52,478 bases of DNA. Source: Bdellovibrio sp. (GTDB lineage: Bacteria; Bdellovibrionota; Bacteriovoracia; Bacteriovoracales; Bacteriovoracaceae). The translations under genes were made by a program, and so were the position numbers. This document shows, in pieces, positions 42,832 through 51,702 of the stretch (position 1 is the first letter of the stretch; every line of letters starts with the position of its first letter). The notes under the pieces were generated by a model. That model made no database searches. It was not told the origin of the DNA and saw only the letters and a list, made by a program, of their open reading frames with translations. Location: NCBI GenBank assembly GCA_020720455.1, contig DYOQ01000009.1:1-52478 (forward strand), written 5' to 3'.

Positions 42832-43772
42832 TTATATATCCAAAAATAAATCAAATAAAAAAAAGCTACTGTTGAAAACGTCAATGAATCAATTCGATCT
42901 AATACTCCTCCATGGCCAGGAATAAAATTACTCATATCCTTTATCGATAAATCTCGTTTCACTGTTGAGATATTCAAATCACCAAAAATTCCAGTAATAG
43001 AGATAATTATTGCCGCAATAACAGTCTGTTCCACTGTAAGCGGCATTAATGGTGATAAAAAATATCCAAGTGTCATTGAACCAACAACTCCACCGATCGC
43101 ACCTACAATAGTTTTTCCAGGACTGATATTTTTCGATAACTTTTTATTTCCAAATATTTTTCCAAAAACGTATTGAAAAATATCATTGCTTTGAGAAACA
43201 AATATAAGGAAAAATATGAATTCTTGATACGAGCGAATAGTCCCTGAGATGTTGGGAAGAGAGATAAAATATGCCAAGTGTGAAATAGTGAAAGTTGTTA
43301 GCAATAACGACCAGTGCAATTGACCAAAAACACGAATACTATTTTCTGGCACATCATTTAGAATCGTTCTAACTGAAATAAGCAAAAGACCTCCGACGGG
43401 AATAAGGACCAAAAAAGCAACTAACTCTGCCTTATATGCTAAATAATACTGCACTGGAATGAACAAATATGACCAAAAAATCACACGTCGAGATGACAAT
43501 GAAAAATTTAGATTTGAAACAAGTTCTCGATGAGCGATAAAAGATATAAACATAAACATAAATATTGAGACTACATGATGTATGCCCATACCTATAAAAT
43601 AAAATACAAAAATTACCCACCAAGAATTCGTTCGCTCAACTAAATTAAGAGACGTCGCACTAGGGGCAACCTTGTGATATATTTGAAACGCTATTGTTGC
43701 GATCACTAAAACAAATAAAAAAATAGCTAGATACCATAAATGATCGTTTGAAAATAATACATATTCGCTCAT
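42828..43772 (-). CDS. CdsA-like phosphatidate cytidylyltransferase (YnbB-like)
   Basis: A 314-residue polytopic protein that should make CDP-diacylglycerol from phosphatidate and CTP. The family signature is at the C terminus: SPGKTIVGAIGGVVGS, GDLNISTVKRDLSIKDMSN and IPGHGGVLDRIDSLTF, with the metal-binding Asp residues in place. About eight helices are predicted. The length and neighbours (CDP-alcohol phosphotransferase, hydrolase-methyltransferase fusion) match E. coli YnbB better than housekeeping CdsA. It diverges from the YnbC-like gene. Confidence 0.85.
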   Translation of the reverse strand: MSEYVLFSNDHLWYLAIFLFVLVIATIAFQIYHKVAPSATSLNLVERTNSWWVIFVFYFIGMGIHHVVSIFMFMFISFIAHRELVSNLNFSLSSRRVIFWSYLFIPVQYYLAYKAELVAFLVLIPVGGLLLISVRTILNDVPENSIRVFGQLHWSLLLTTFTISHLAYFISLPNISGTIRSYQEFIFFLIFVSQSNDIFQYVFGKIFGNKKLSKNISPGKTIVGAIGGVVGSMTLGYFLSPLMPLTVEQTVIAAIIISITGIFGDLNISTVKRDLSIKDMSNFIPGHGGVLDRIDSLTFSTVAFFYLIYFWIYK

Positions 43773-43860
43773 ACATATCCCAATTAAAGATTCATGGTTT
43801 TCGGTAAATAATAACTGTTAAATTATAGTGAACAGTATGTAGGAATTTTTTTCTTGTTCC

Positions 43861-43882
43861 TAATGAAATCGAATTTTCATTA
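43861..43882. promoter_or_regulatory. Inverted repeat between the ynbB-like and ynbC-like genes
   Basis: TAATGAAA, six bases TCGAAT, then TTTCATTA form a perfect 8-bp dyad between the two divergent genes. A weaker dyad, ACTGTT (43814) and AACAGT (43831), lies nearer the CdsA-like gene. Either could be a regulator site controlling both arms of the lipid cluster. Confidence 0.4.
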
Positions 43883-43953
43883 CACTTTTTACTTCCTGTA
43901 CCGATATTCAAGTTGAATTATTTGTTGATTTCAAGAAATATAAGGAGATATTT

Positions 43954-45729
43954 ATGAATCACAGGACTGAGACAAAACAAACTTTTGATGGTTATCAGGA
44001 AATTAAACTTACATATAGAAGCTGGCAACCAAAAGATAATGGCGGTAGTAAAAAAGCGTTAATAATTCTCCATAGAGGTCACGAGCACAGTGGTAGAGTA
44101 AGGGATATAGTGGATAATGTTTGCCCTGACGAATTTTGGGCATTTAGCTTCGACAGTAGAGGTCACGGTGAATCACCAGGCCCACGTGGATATGCTCCGA
44201 GCTTCACTCATCTAGTAAAAGATCTAGATCTATTCGTAAAATTTGTTTCAGAAACATACAAAATCAAAACTCAGGATATGTTAGTCGTTGCAAACAGTGT
44301 TGGTGCCGTAATTGCTAGCACATGGGCGCACGACTATGCTCCAGACATCAAGGGGATGATTCTTGCAGCGCCTGCATTTAATATTAAACTTTACGTTCCT
44401 CTTGCATTGCCGGCCCTAAAAATATTCAACTATTTTAAGAAAGATGCCTTTATTTCAAGTTATGTAAAACCAAAGTTTCTGACCCACGACAAAGAACAAC
44501 AACGGTTATACAACGAAGACAAGCTAATCACACCACAAATAGCCGTTAATATTCTACTCGATCTATACCAAGTATCTGAAAGAGTTGTTAGTGATGCCAG
44601 CGCAATTCATATCCCTACCTTAATTCTTAGTGCGGAAAAAGATTACGTCGTGAATAATTTCGAACAAGAGTTATTTTACAAAAGACTGTCGTCAACGAAA
44701 AAACGTTTCGTCACACTCCCTAATTTTTACCATGGAGTTCTTTATGAAGAAAACAGGCAAAAAGCATTTAAGGAATGCTCTGAATTTATTAACGACTGTT
44801 ACAATTATCAACAAAAAAGTGTTTCTTTAAAAGACGCTCACAGAGATGGATTTACCCTACAAGAGTATGAAGAAATTTTACACACTCACATGCCCATTTA
44901 TAAAGAGTTCTTTTATTGGGTTCAAAGAGCTTCTTTATTTACTATCGGCTGGATGAGCAAAGGAATAAGAATTGGTTTAAAACATGGATTTGACTCTGGG
45001 CTATCTCTTGATCACGTCTACCAAAATAGGCCAGAGGGTTTCACTCCTATTGGGAAGCTAATTGACTACTTTTATATTAATAGTGTCGGTTGGAAAGGGA
45101 TTAGAAAAAGAAAAACAAACCTTCAAAATAGTTTAGATATAATCATTTCCAAATTAAAAAATGAAGGAAAGCCAATAAGGATTCTAGACATTGCCAGCGG
45201 GCCAGCAAGATATCTAATTGAGACAGCAAAAAAAGAGGAGCGAACAGACTTAAAAGTAATAGTACGTGATTACGATATTAACAACATAAAAAAAGCAAAA
45301 AAACTTGCAGCGGAGCTAAGTTGCACAAACATTGAGTTTGCCATTGCAGATGCATTTGATCATACAACATATGAAAATTTACATTTCTCACCAAACATTA
45401 TCGTAATATCTGGTCTATTCGAACTGTTCCCAGATAATGACATGATAAGAAACTCATTAAAGGGATTACATAAAATCATGGCAGATAGGGCATACGTCGT
45501 TTACACAGGACAGCCGTGGCACCCTCAACTAGAGATGATTGCCCAAACTCTTAATAATCGAGAAGGAAAAAAATGGATAATGCGAAGAAGATCTCAAAAA
45601 GAGCTTGATGATATATTCAAAGATTTTGGAATATGTAAAACAGATATGGATATCGACAACTGGGGAATTTTTACTGTTTCGACAGCGACTTACTCCAAAT
45701 CTCAAATTGAATTCAAAGAGGCATGTTAA
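43954..45729 (+). CDS. Alpha/beta-hydrolase / SAM methyltransferase fusion (YnbC-like)
   Basis: A 591-residue two-domain protein matching the E. coli YnbC layout (about 585). Residues 1-285 are an alpha/beta hydrolase: ILHRGHEHSGRV, FDSRGHGESPGPRG, nucleophile elbow VVANSVGAVIAS with Ser in Asn-Ser-Val-Gly context, and the acid and His in SAEKDYVVN and FYHGVLYEE. A helical linker follows (290-380), then a class I methyltransferase with IRILDIASGPARYLIE near residue 410 and DYDINNIKKA. Related hydrolases act on lysophospholipids, but no activity is proven. AAGGAG precedes the ATG. First of three plus-strand genes. Confidence 0.88.
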   Translation: MNHRTETKQTFDGYQEIKLTYRSWQPKDNGGSKKALIILHRGHEHSGRVRDIVDNVCPDEFWAFSFDSRGHGESPGPRGYAPSFTHLVKDLDLFVKFVSETYKIKTQDMLVVANSVGAVIASTWAHDYAPDIKGMILAAPAFNIKLYVPLALPALKIFNYFKKDAFISSYVKPKFLTHDKEQQRLYNEDKLITPQIAVNILLDLYQVSERVVSDASAIHIPTLILSAEKDYVVNNFEQELFYKRLSSTKKRFVTLPNFYHGVLYEENRQKAFKECSEFINDCYNYQQKSVSLKDAHRDGFTLQEYEEILHTHMPIYKEFFYWVQRASLFTIGWMSKGIRIGLKHGFDSGLSLDHVYQNRPEGFTPIGKLIDYFYINSVGWKGIRKRKTNLQNSLDIIISKLKNEGKPIRILDIASGPARYLIETAKKEERTDLKVIVRDYDINNIKKAKKLAAELSCTNIEFAIADAFDHTTYENLHFSPNIIVISGLFELFPDNDMIRNSLKGLHKIMADRAYVVYTGQPWHPQLEMIAQTLNNREGKKWIMRRRSQKELDDIFKDFGICKTDMDIDNWGIFTVSTATYSKSQIEFKEAC

Positions 45730-45748
45730 TCAAGCATGGAGAAAAATA

Positions 45749-46732
45749 GTGAACAGTAATGACATGATAAAATCACTAGAGACCTACTTTAATCTAATGT
45801 CGATGAACGGCACTGCATACGTATTTAACATCGCTAATAAAATGAAGTTTTTTAAACCATTTGTTATCAAAGAACAACTAACGTCAACTGAGATAGCAAA
45901 AGCACTTTGTCTTAAAGAAAACCCAGTAAAACTAGTGCTTGAAACACTAATATCAATCAAAGTCCTTGAAAAAAATGGAGACCTGTACTCCCTCTCTTCC
46001 GTAACTAAATATCTAACAGGGAATTATGAAAATTTAAGCTCAGATTATTGGGAACATTTGCCAAAACTTCTTACAGAGGGCAACCCATACAAAAAGATGG
46101 ATCAAGTTTCAGATAGCGAAAATGAGTATAAGGTGCAAGTGAAATCACTAGAATGGATGATGTCCCCAAGTGCCGTAATCACAGCAAAGATGTTTCCAAT
46201 TTCGAAAAAAAACAATTTGTCGATTCTTGACGTTGGAGCAGGCTCTGGCGTTTGGAGTTTTGCGTTTTTAAAGGAAAATGAAACTGCCACAGCAGCGCTT
46301 GCTGATTGGCCAGGAGTCTTAGACGTTGCTAAAGATAGTGCAAAAAAACAAAATTTAAACAACAGAGTTAAATACATCGAAGGTAATTATCATGAAACTA
46401 ATTTCAACTCTGATTATGATTTAGCAATCATTGCTAATGTCACCCACATCGAATCAACAGAAGGGAACCAATCTCTTTTTAAAAAAATCAAAGCGGCACT
46501 ACGGCCAAACGGAATACTCTTAATTGTTGATGTGTTTGGAAACAACAAAAAGGGGGACGTTAACAAATGTTTGTATCAACTTGGACTAGCACTTAGAACA
46601 ACTAAAGGTGAAGTCTATCCACCAGCCACGCTACAAGAATGGTTAACAACATTAGGATACAGGGAATTCAATTTTCATTCACTTGATGTCGTTCCATATA
46701 CAATGGGTATTTTAAGCGCCACGACACCATGA
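45749..46732 (+). CDS. Methyltransferase with winged-helix N-terminal domain (O-methyltransferase type)
   Basis: About 327 residues. The first 90 form a helical, winged-helix-like dimerisation domain typical of small-molecule O-methyltransferases (TSTEIAKALCLKENPVKLVLE), and the SAM domain shows LSILDVGAGSGVWSFAF, AALADWPGVLDVAK and LRPNGILLIVDVFG. The frame is open further upstream into the YnbC-like gene; the GTG at 45749 with GGAG seven bases before it is preferred over ATG 45764. It is 19 bases after the YnbC-like gene and overlaps the next gene by four, so it belongs to the lipid cluster; headgroup methylation is an inference. Confidence 0.82.
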   Translation: MNSNDMIKSLETYFNLMSMNGTAYVFNIANKMKFFKPFVIKEQLTSTEIAKALCLKENPVKLVLETLISIKVLEKNGDLYSLSSVTKYLTGNYENLSSDYWEHLPKLLTEGNPYKKMDQVSDSENEYKVQVKSLEWMMSPSAVITAKMFPISKKNNLSILDVGAGSGVWSFAFLKENETATAALADWPGVLDVAKDSAKKQNLNNRVKYIEGNYHETNFNSDYDLAIIANVTHIESTEGNQSLFKKIKAALRPNGILLIVDVFGNNKKGDVNKCLYQLGLALRTTKGEVYPPATLQEWLTTLGYREFNFHSLDVVPYTMGILSATTP

Positions 46733-47088
46733 ACACTACATCACAACTACTCCCTATTTGTTTATCACTGACTGCTGCGTTTCTTGGAGCATGGGCACAA
46801 TATTTTTACAAAATTGCCGCACTAAAGCTTTATGAAATCCCAATCTATAAGAACCTGCACTTAATTGCTGGTCTTTTAAGTTTTACCATCGTGCTCATTC
46901 TCTTTATTTATGCATTTAGAATCGGCGGGAAAATGTTCGTCATATATCCCATCTACGCTACAACCTATATCTGGGGTGGATTCATTGCATATTATCTTAT
47001 CAAGGAACCAATTGGTGTTTGGCAAATAGTAGGCACTTCGTTAATTATTCTAGGCGTAATTTCAATCTCACTTGGGACTAACAACTAA
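46729..47088 (+). CDS. Small four-helix EamA/SMR-type transporter
   Basis: A 119-residue protein with four hydrophobic helices and the pattern AFRIGGKMFVIYPIYATTYIWGGFIAYYLIKEPIGVWQ (in parts) followed by VGTSLIILGVI, typical of small EamA/SMR proteins including ArnE/ArnF lipid flippases. The catalytic Glu of SMR drug pumps in helix 1 is absent. Given its place after two enzymes of a lipid cluster, a lipid-linked substrate is plausible. ATGA overlap upstream; convergent with the CDP-alcohol phosphotransferase by four bases. Confidence 0.72.
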   Translation: MNTTSQLLPICLSLTAAFLGAWAQYFYKIAALKLYEIPIYKNLHLIAGLLSFTIVLILFIYAFRIGGKMFVIYPIYATTYIWGGFIAYYLIKEPIGVWQIVGTSLIILGVISISLGTNN

Positions 47089-47678
47089 GCAACAGCTCTT
47101 CTAATTCGATTAACAACCGTTGTAACCAATAAAAAATTGATACAAATAAAAATATAAAAATAAAAATTATAATTAATATTAGAAAATGCTAACAGTAATG
47201 AGATAACACCAAATACAAAAGCTCTATCACTTTTGCCCATCGGCCCAAAATAACCTCTTTTGCTACCAACTAAAACAGATGCCACACCAACAAACTCTAT
47301 CAAGACTGATAAAAATAACATTAGAACCAAAAGTTGCTTGCTTAACTGCTGACAAGATACAAAGGCCATAATCATTGCAGCATCCGATACTACATCACTA
47401 ACCTCATTTAAAAGCCCCCCTAGTTTTGACCTTAGATTAAACTCATTAGCGATCATTCCATCAATTGCATTTAATGCCATTCTTACAAACAAAACGATAG
47501 GCACAAGAGCTAAAAAAATTTTAGAGTTTGGATTAAGATACACTAGTAAAAAATAAGTCACAATAAAAACCATAGTTGTCAAAGTAATTAGATTAGGTGT
47601 CACGTTAAACGAATGTAACCACCTAGCAATTGGTCGTAGTAAATTTTGAAAAGCTGGTTTCAAATCATATATCGTCAA
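47085..47678 (-). CDS. CDP-alcohol phosphotransferase (YnbA-like)
   Basis: A 197-residue membrane enzyme that would exchange CMP of CDP-diacylglycerol for an alcohol. The motif region is NAIDGMIANEFNLRSKLGG then LLNEVSDVVSD. Against the family consensus D-x2-D-G-x2-A-R-x8-G-x3-D-x3-D, the first Asp is Asn70, Arg is Asn78 and the third Asp is Asn91, while Asp73, Gly74, Gly87 and Asp95 remain. This fits the YnbA branch as far as I recall. The start is TTG with AAGGA upstream and overlaps the MMPL gene stop by four bases. The acceptor alcohol is unknown. Confidence 0.82.
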   Translation of the reverse strand: MTIYDLKPAFQNLLRPIARWLHSFNVTPNLITLTTMVFIVTYFLLVYLNPNSKIFLALVPIVLFVRMALNAIDGMIANEFNLRSKLGGLLNEVSDVVSDAAMIMAFVSCQQLSKQLLVLMLFLSVLIEFVGVASVLVGSKRGYFGPMGKSDRAFVFGVISLLLAFSNINYNFYFYIFICINFLLVTTVVNRIRRAVA

Positions 47679-49891
47679 GACATTATCCTTTTTCCATATT
47701 TAAAAAAAATCGCTGACAATAATACAATATCACCTAAAAGGGCGGCTATAAATGACAAAAACAGAAAAATTCCAATCTGAACAAACAACCTTAAATCGGC
47801 CAAAAAGAAAACAGGGAAGCACAAAAGCAAAATAATGGTAGTTCCAGTAAGTGCTTTCAGTGTATCTTCCATAGATTTTTTAATAGAGACAACAAGTGGA
47901 TCATTTTTCAAATTTTCACGCAGGGTGATCATAAAATGAATTGTATCATCAACGGCTATCCCTATTGTAATGGAAACTAAAATTATTAGATTACTCTCCA
48001 TAGTAACATTAAAAATCCCCATTAACCCACTAACCGTCAGCAGAGGAAATACGTTTGGGATCATTGCTACAACCGTCCACTTAAAAGAACGAAACAAGAT
48101 AAAGAATATAATAAAAATAATAATAAACGAGACCGCAAATGAATTAACAAAACTCCTAATCACGTTTTGGTTAATATAATTTCTAATCGCCGCAAAACCA
48201 CTAACATTGGCCACAAGATCTTTATTATGCTTTGCTAATTCTCCAATCTTTTGAATCGTCTTTTCAAGTTCCACTGAGTTCAACCCATTCAAAAACACTA
48301 CCGACCTAAGCTCATTAGCATTTTTTTTATACATTGAATTAAGAGCTCCGTAATCGTATAACATTTCTAGAAGAGATCGCACCAAATCCTTTTTTTCAAT
48401 ATTACTATCTTCACCTACCTCGTCCAATAAATTATCATTAAGCTGAGTAAACGATTTTATATACGAAACAGTATCGATCTTTAAAATTTCATCTTCAAAC
48501 AATTTAACTTTTTTTAAGAAATCAAAATTATCAACGCGAACAAATTTATCTTTTGAACTTATTACAACATCTACCGACCCAACGAAATCAAGACCTTCAC
48601 TAAAATTGTCAACAGATTTTGACAACGGATGATAACTTAGAAATTTACGATAAAGATTATCGTCTATTTTTAATGTTAAACTTTGCTGAATAAATATCAG
48701 CGTTAACACACCAAACACTGCAATAACAGCAAAAGGATATTTTGAAACAATATTCCAAAGCCACGCACTAGAACGCTTACTAACAACATTATCGACATGA
48801 TTGAGCTGTACATCAAATGATTTCAAGCAAAAAGGTAGATATAAAAAAGTTAAAGCGTAAAGAAGGGCCGCGCCAATTGAACAATAAAGTCCAAAGTATC
48901 GGATGGGAACATTTTCATTAAATATCAAAGAAAAAAAACCGATCAGTGTTGTCAGGGTTGTTAAAAAGCATGGAACTTTTATACTATCTATTGTCAGCTT
49001 CAAATTAGAATCTGTCTGTTGAAATTTTGTGAAAAAATGAATTAAATCAGCCGTAGAAATAATTAGAACAAAGAATAGAGCAAACGAACTATATGGCCCA
49101 ATCCCGTCTTCAATTAACACTATGGTTATAATCGTTAAGCAGTATCCCGAAATTATAACAACATAACTCCAAAACACAGCTTTCCAGCTTTTAAAGAGAA
49201 AATAGAAAAAGAGACCTATCACCAAAAGAATTAGCGGTGTAATCACTGTCTGATTTTTAATCATCTCTTTCGTAAACCAATAATTAGCTATTTCTGTTCC
49301 AAGATAATATGTCGAAATTTCACTACGAGAACCTACAACTCCTTCAACTAATGACATAATCTTTTTTGCAACGACAACTCTTTGTGCCCTCTCTAACTTT
49401 GCTGATAATGAAACTGTTACTAAAACAGCTCGATGATCCTCTGAAATCAAAGTCTTTTTCCAAAACTGAGTCTCCAGCTTATTTAAGGCGTACTTACTCC
49501 ATCCACTCCTCTCTAAAAAAGGAATTAGTTGAAAGCCACCTCCTTCAACCTTAAAATATTTTGCATTTTCTAAAGTTGTACTAGAGCTTATCCCATAAAA
49601 AAACTTCAGTTCACGACCAATTTGATATAGCAAATCATAAAGCTCTTCTCCTTGAAATGAGCTTTCTTTTTTTAACAAAATAAATATTTTATTTTCATCA
49701 TTATATGAAAGATTAAATTTTTCATACGCTTGTCGCACGTAATTATCTTCTGGCAAAAGTTTCTGTATCTCAAATGGTTTAATGTTTCTAAGCAAGGAAG
49801 CTGAAACGAGTAATGACCCAAGGAAAATTAGCACACTTAACAATCTGTAAATTAACTTACTTTTTGACATACAACAACGAGCGTAAGCCAA
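47675..49891 (-). CDS. MMPL/RND-superfamily membrane exporter
   Basis: A 738-residue protein with the RND two-fold design: an N-terminal helix (residues 15-30), a large extracytoplasmic loop to about 200, a block of helices with FFVLIISTADLIHFFTKFQ, a second loop and a second block with VSITIGIAVDDTIHFMITL. The repeated Ile-x-x-Asp-x-x-His segments are the family signature. Such proteins export lipids or hydrophobic molecules. It is transcribed with the YnbA-like gene (four-base overlap). The TTG at 49891 follows AGGAAGAA; an ATG at 49870 is an alternative. Confidence 0.85.
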   Translation of the reverse strand: MAYARCCMSKSKLIYRLLSVLIFLGSLLVSASLLRNIKPFEIQKLLPEDNYVRQAYEKFNLSYNDENKIFILLKKESSFQGEELYDLLYQIGRELKFFYGISSSTTLENAKYFKVEGGGFQLIPFLERSGWSKYALNKLETQFWKKTLISEDHRAVLVTVSLSAKLERAQRVVVAKKIMSLVEGVVGSRSEISTYYLGTEIANYWFTKEMIKNQTVITPLILLVIGLFFYFLFKSWKAVFWSYVVIISGYCLTIITIVLIEDGIGPYSSFALFFVLIISTADLIHFFTKFQQTDSNLKLTIDSIKVPCFLTTLTTLIGFFSLIFNENVPIRYFGLYCSIGAALLYALTFLYLPFCLKSFDVQLNHVDNVVSKRSSAWLWNIVSKYPFAVIAVFGVLTLIFIQQSLTLKIDDNLYRKFLSYHPLSKSVDNFSEGLDFVGSVDVVISSKDKFVRVDNFDFLKKVKLFEDEILKIDTVSYIKSFTQLNDNLLDEVGEDSNIEKKDLVRSLLEMLYDYGALNSMYKKNANELRSVVFLNGLNSVELEKTIQKIGELAKHNKDLVANVSGFAAIRNYINQNVIRSFVNSFAVSFIIIFIIFFILFRSFKWTVVAMIPNVFPLLTVSGLMGIFNVTMESNLIILVSITIGIAVDDTIHFMITLRENLKNDPLVVSIKKSMEDTLKALTGTTIILLLCFPVFFLADLRLFVQIGIFLFLSFIAALLGDIVLLSAIFFKYGKRIMS

Positions 49892-49958
49892 TTCTTCCTA
49901 TCTTGCAATATGCTACCCTCTATGGCCATAATATACAAGAGTACAAGGAGGCCTCTTT

Positions 49959-51557
49959 ATGAAAAACAACAGATCTATTATTTTTGGAATTACTGGATTC
50001 ATTCTAGGTGCTTTAATATTATCAATCTGGAAAACTTACAACTATGTTAGTATCCCGAAAGAAAATACGAGGCGGTCAATCTCTTCGCAAAGCACCGGTC
50101 AACAACTAGTCATAGATCAACTCACCGATAGAATTTTAAGCATAAAGACTAAAGCTGATATTGACAAAACCGCTCAAGAAATAGTTTCAACAGCAGAGAA
50201 ATATCCCACATTTGTTGGCGTACAGATGTTTGGTGAATTTGCAAGAGTAGTTCCAGTACTAAAAGGATTACTATGGAGGCTTCGAGGGGTCGTAGAAGAA
50301 ACAGATATTCTACATACATTCATTCTCTCCAATATGAGATTTATTTATTTTTCAAGATATATGTATGGCCCACATTTAAAAGCTGTTTTTCACTATTTAG
50401 CAGACCCACCAAGTGATATGCTACAGTTTGAATCGATTAGCGAATTTCAAGATACAGTAATATCAAAAATCAGACCGATACTCACAAGGTCAATAGAAAA
50501 ATCTATTGCGTCACTTACTTTACCAGCAGAAAACCACCATTTTACTCTTGATAGAAGAATTTTTACCGGACATGAAGAGAGTAAACGATATTTTGACCCA
50601 GTCGAAATTCCAAGAGAGTTCATCAAACCTTATATGAGTTACATTATCTCTGGACTAGCAAGAGCGGTTGGAACAATAGATTACATCGGGGCTTACAACT
50701 TAGACGATCTAACAACAGTAATGAAAGATAATCTTACAAAAACCGCATTCAATAAAATACAAGGAAGATTAAGAGTTCCATATATTAGAAAAGATGCGAA
50801 GGAAAATATTAAATCACTTCCCCAAGTTTTATCTCGAAAAGAGGTATTTGATATTATCAGAACCAAATCTCGTTTCTTAACTGCTCGTCTAGATGATCGC
50901 ATGATGACACAAAATCTTAGTAGTGCGTACAAAATGTTTCAATTAGCTTCTGAGCATGACTTAAAAGGGTACGTTTGCACTATCACATACGCATCAATGA
51001 TGATGAAGAGAGAGGGCATTGAACAAAATTACAATTGTGACTGGGACTTTATGGAGAATGAAAGTTTTATGGAGGAAGAGTATTTTGTCGTTGGTGGAAA
51101 GAATTTTCTTATTGATCCAAACCAACTCCTAATAAACCACCGACAAAAATTTCATGAACTTAGAGACAGATATAGAATCTACCACCCAGAAGATAAAAAT
51201 GGTTTAGTCTCAATCACAAGCGACGTTACTGGTGAGACGATTCGTATAAATGTTAAGGAATTTTTCATTTACAAAAATTCATTAAAAGACCTAAAGAAAT
51301 ATCTACCTACTAGTTATAGCAACTCTTTAAATTTTGAAGATATCAATATCTCTACTGGCGTAGGTGCGATCAATAACAGAGGGCAATGGGTGTGGAACTA
51401 TGACTATGGTCGGCCTCTACAGTGGGAAAATGGTTATACAACGTTTGGCGGTCTATTTCCCGACGCAAATAACGAAAACATGTACGATATAATGTATACA
51501 GTGAGATTAACACAATCACTGAGGCCATTCTCAAATATGTTTACAACCGCGCCATAA
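49959..51557 (+). CDS. Unrecognised membrane-anchored protein, 532 residues
   Basis: I do not recognise this protein. It has one N-terminal transmembrane helix (IIFGITGFILGALILSIW, residues 8-25), then a large, mostly helical and well-ordered soluble region with few low-complexity parts. The C-terminal third is richer in strands and aromatic residues (GQWVWNYDYGRPLQWENGYT). A CTITYASMMMKREGI and VVGGKNFLIDPNQLL pairing faintly recalls papain-like or transglutaminase folds, but no triad is convincing. AAGGAGG precedes the ATG. It diverges from the MMPL gene with 67 bases between. Confidence 0.6.
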   Translation: MKNNRSIIFGITGFILGALILSIWKTYNYVSIPKENTRRSISSQSTGQQLVIDQLTDRILSIKTKADIDKTAQEIVSTAEKYPTFVGVQMFGEFARVVPVLKGLLWRLRGVVEETDILHTFILSNMRFIYFSRYMYGPHLKAVFHYLADPPSDMLQFESISEFQDTVISKIRPILTRSIEKSIASLTLPAENHHFTLDRRIFTGHEESKRYFDPVEIPREFIKPYMSYIISGLARAVGTIDYIGAYNLDDLTTVMKDNLTKTAFNKIQGRLRVPYIRKDAKENIKSLPQVLSRKEVFDIIRTKSRFLTARLDDRMMTQNLSSAYKMFQLASEHDLKGYVCTITYASMMMKREGIEQNYNCDWDFMENESFMEEEYFVVGGKNFLIDPNQLLINHRQKFHELRDRYRIYHPEDKNGLVSITSDVTGETIRINVKEFFIYKNSLKDLKKYLPTSYSNSLNFEDINISTGVGAINNRGQWVWNYDYGRPLQWENGYTTFGGLFPDANNENMYDIMYTVRLTQSLRPFSNMFTTAP

Positions 51558-51665
51558 TAACACCTCTATCCATTAGATATCAGGTCATTCCCTAAAAAAA
51601 CCGACTTTTTCACTAAAGAATTAATTTTAATCTCCGAAAAGTTTGTACAAGTTATGCTTGTCAAC

Positions 51666-51680
51666 GGCATCTTTGATGCC
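51666..51680. promoter_or_regulatory. Short stem in the leader of the lipoprotein gene
   Basis: GGCATC, TTT, GATGCC form a perfect 6-bp stem with a three-base loop, ending about 22 bases before the ATG and 10 before the AAGGAGG site. There is no T-run, so it is more likely a leader stem affecting mRNA stability or translation than a terminator of the upstream gene. Confidence 0.4.
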
Positions 51681-51702
51681 ATGACTTTATAAGGAGGAAC
51701 TT

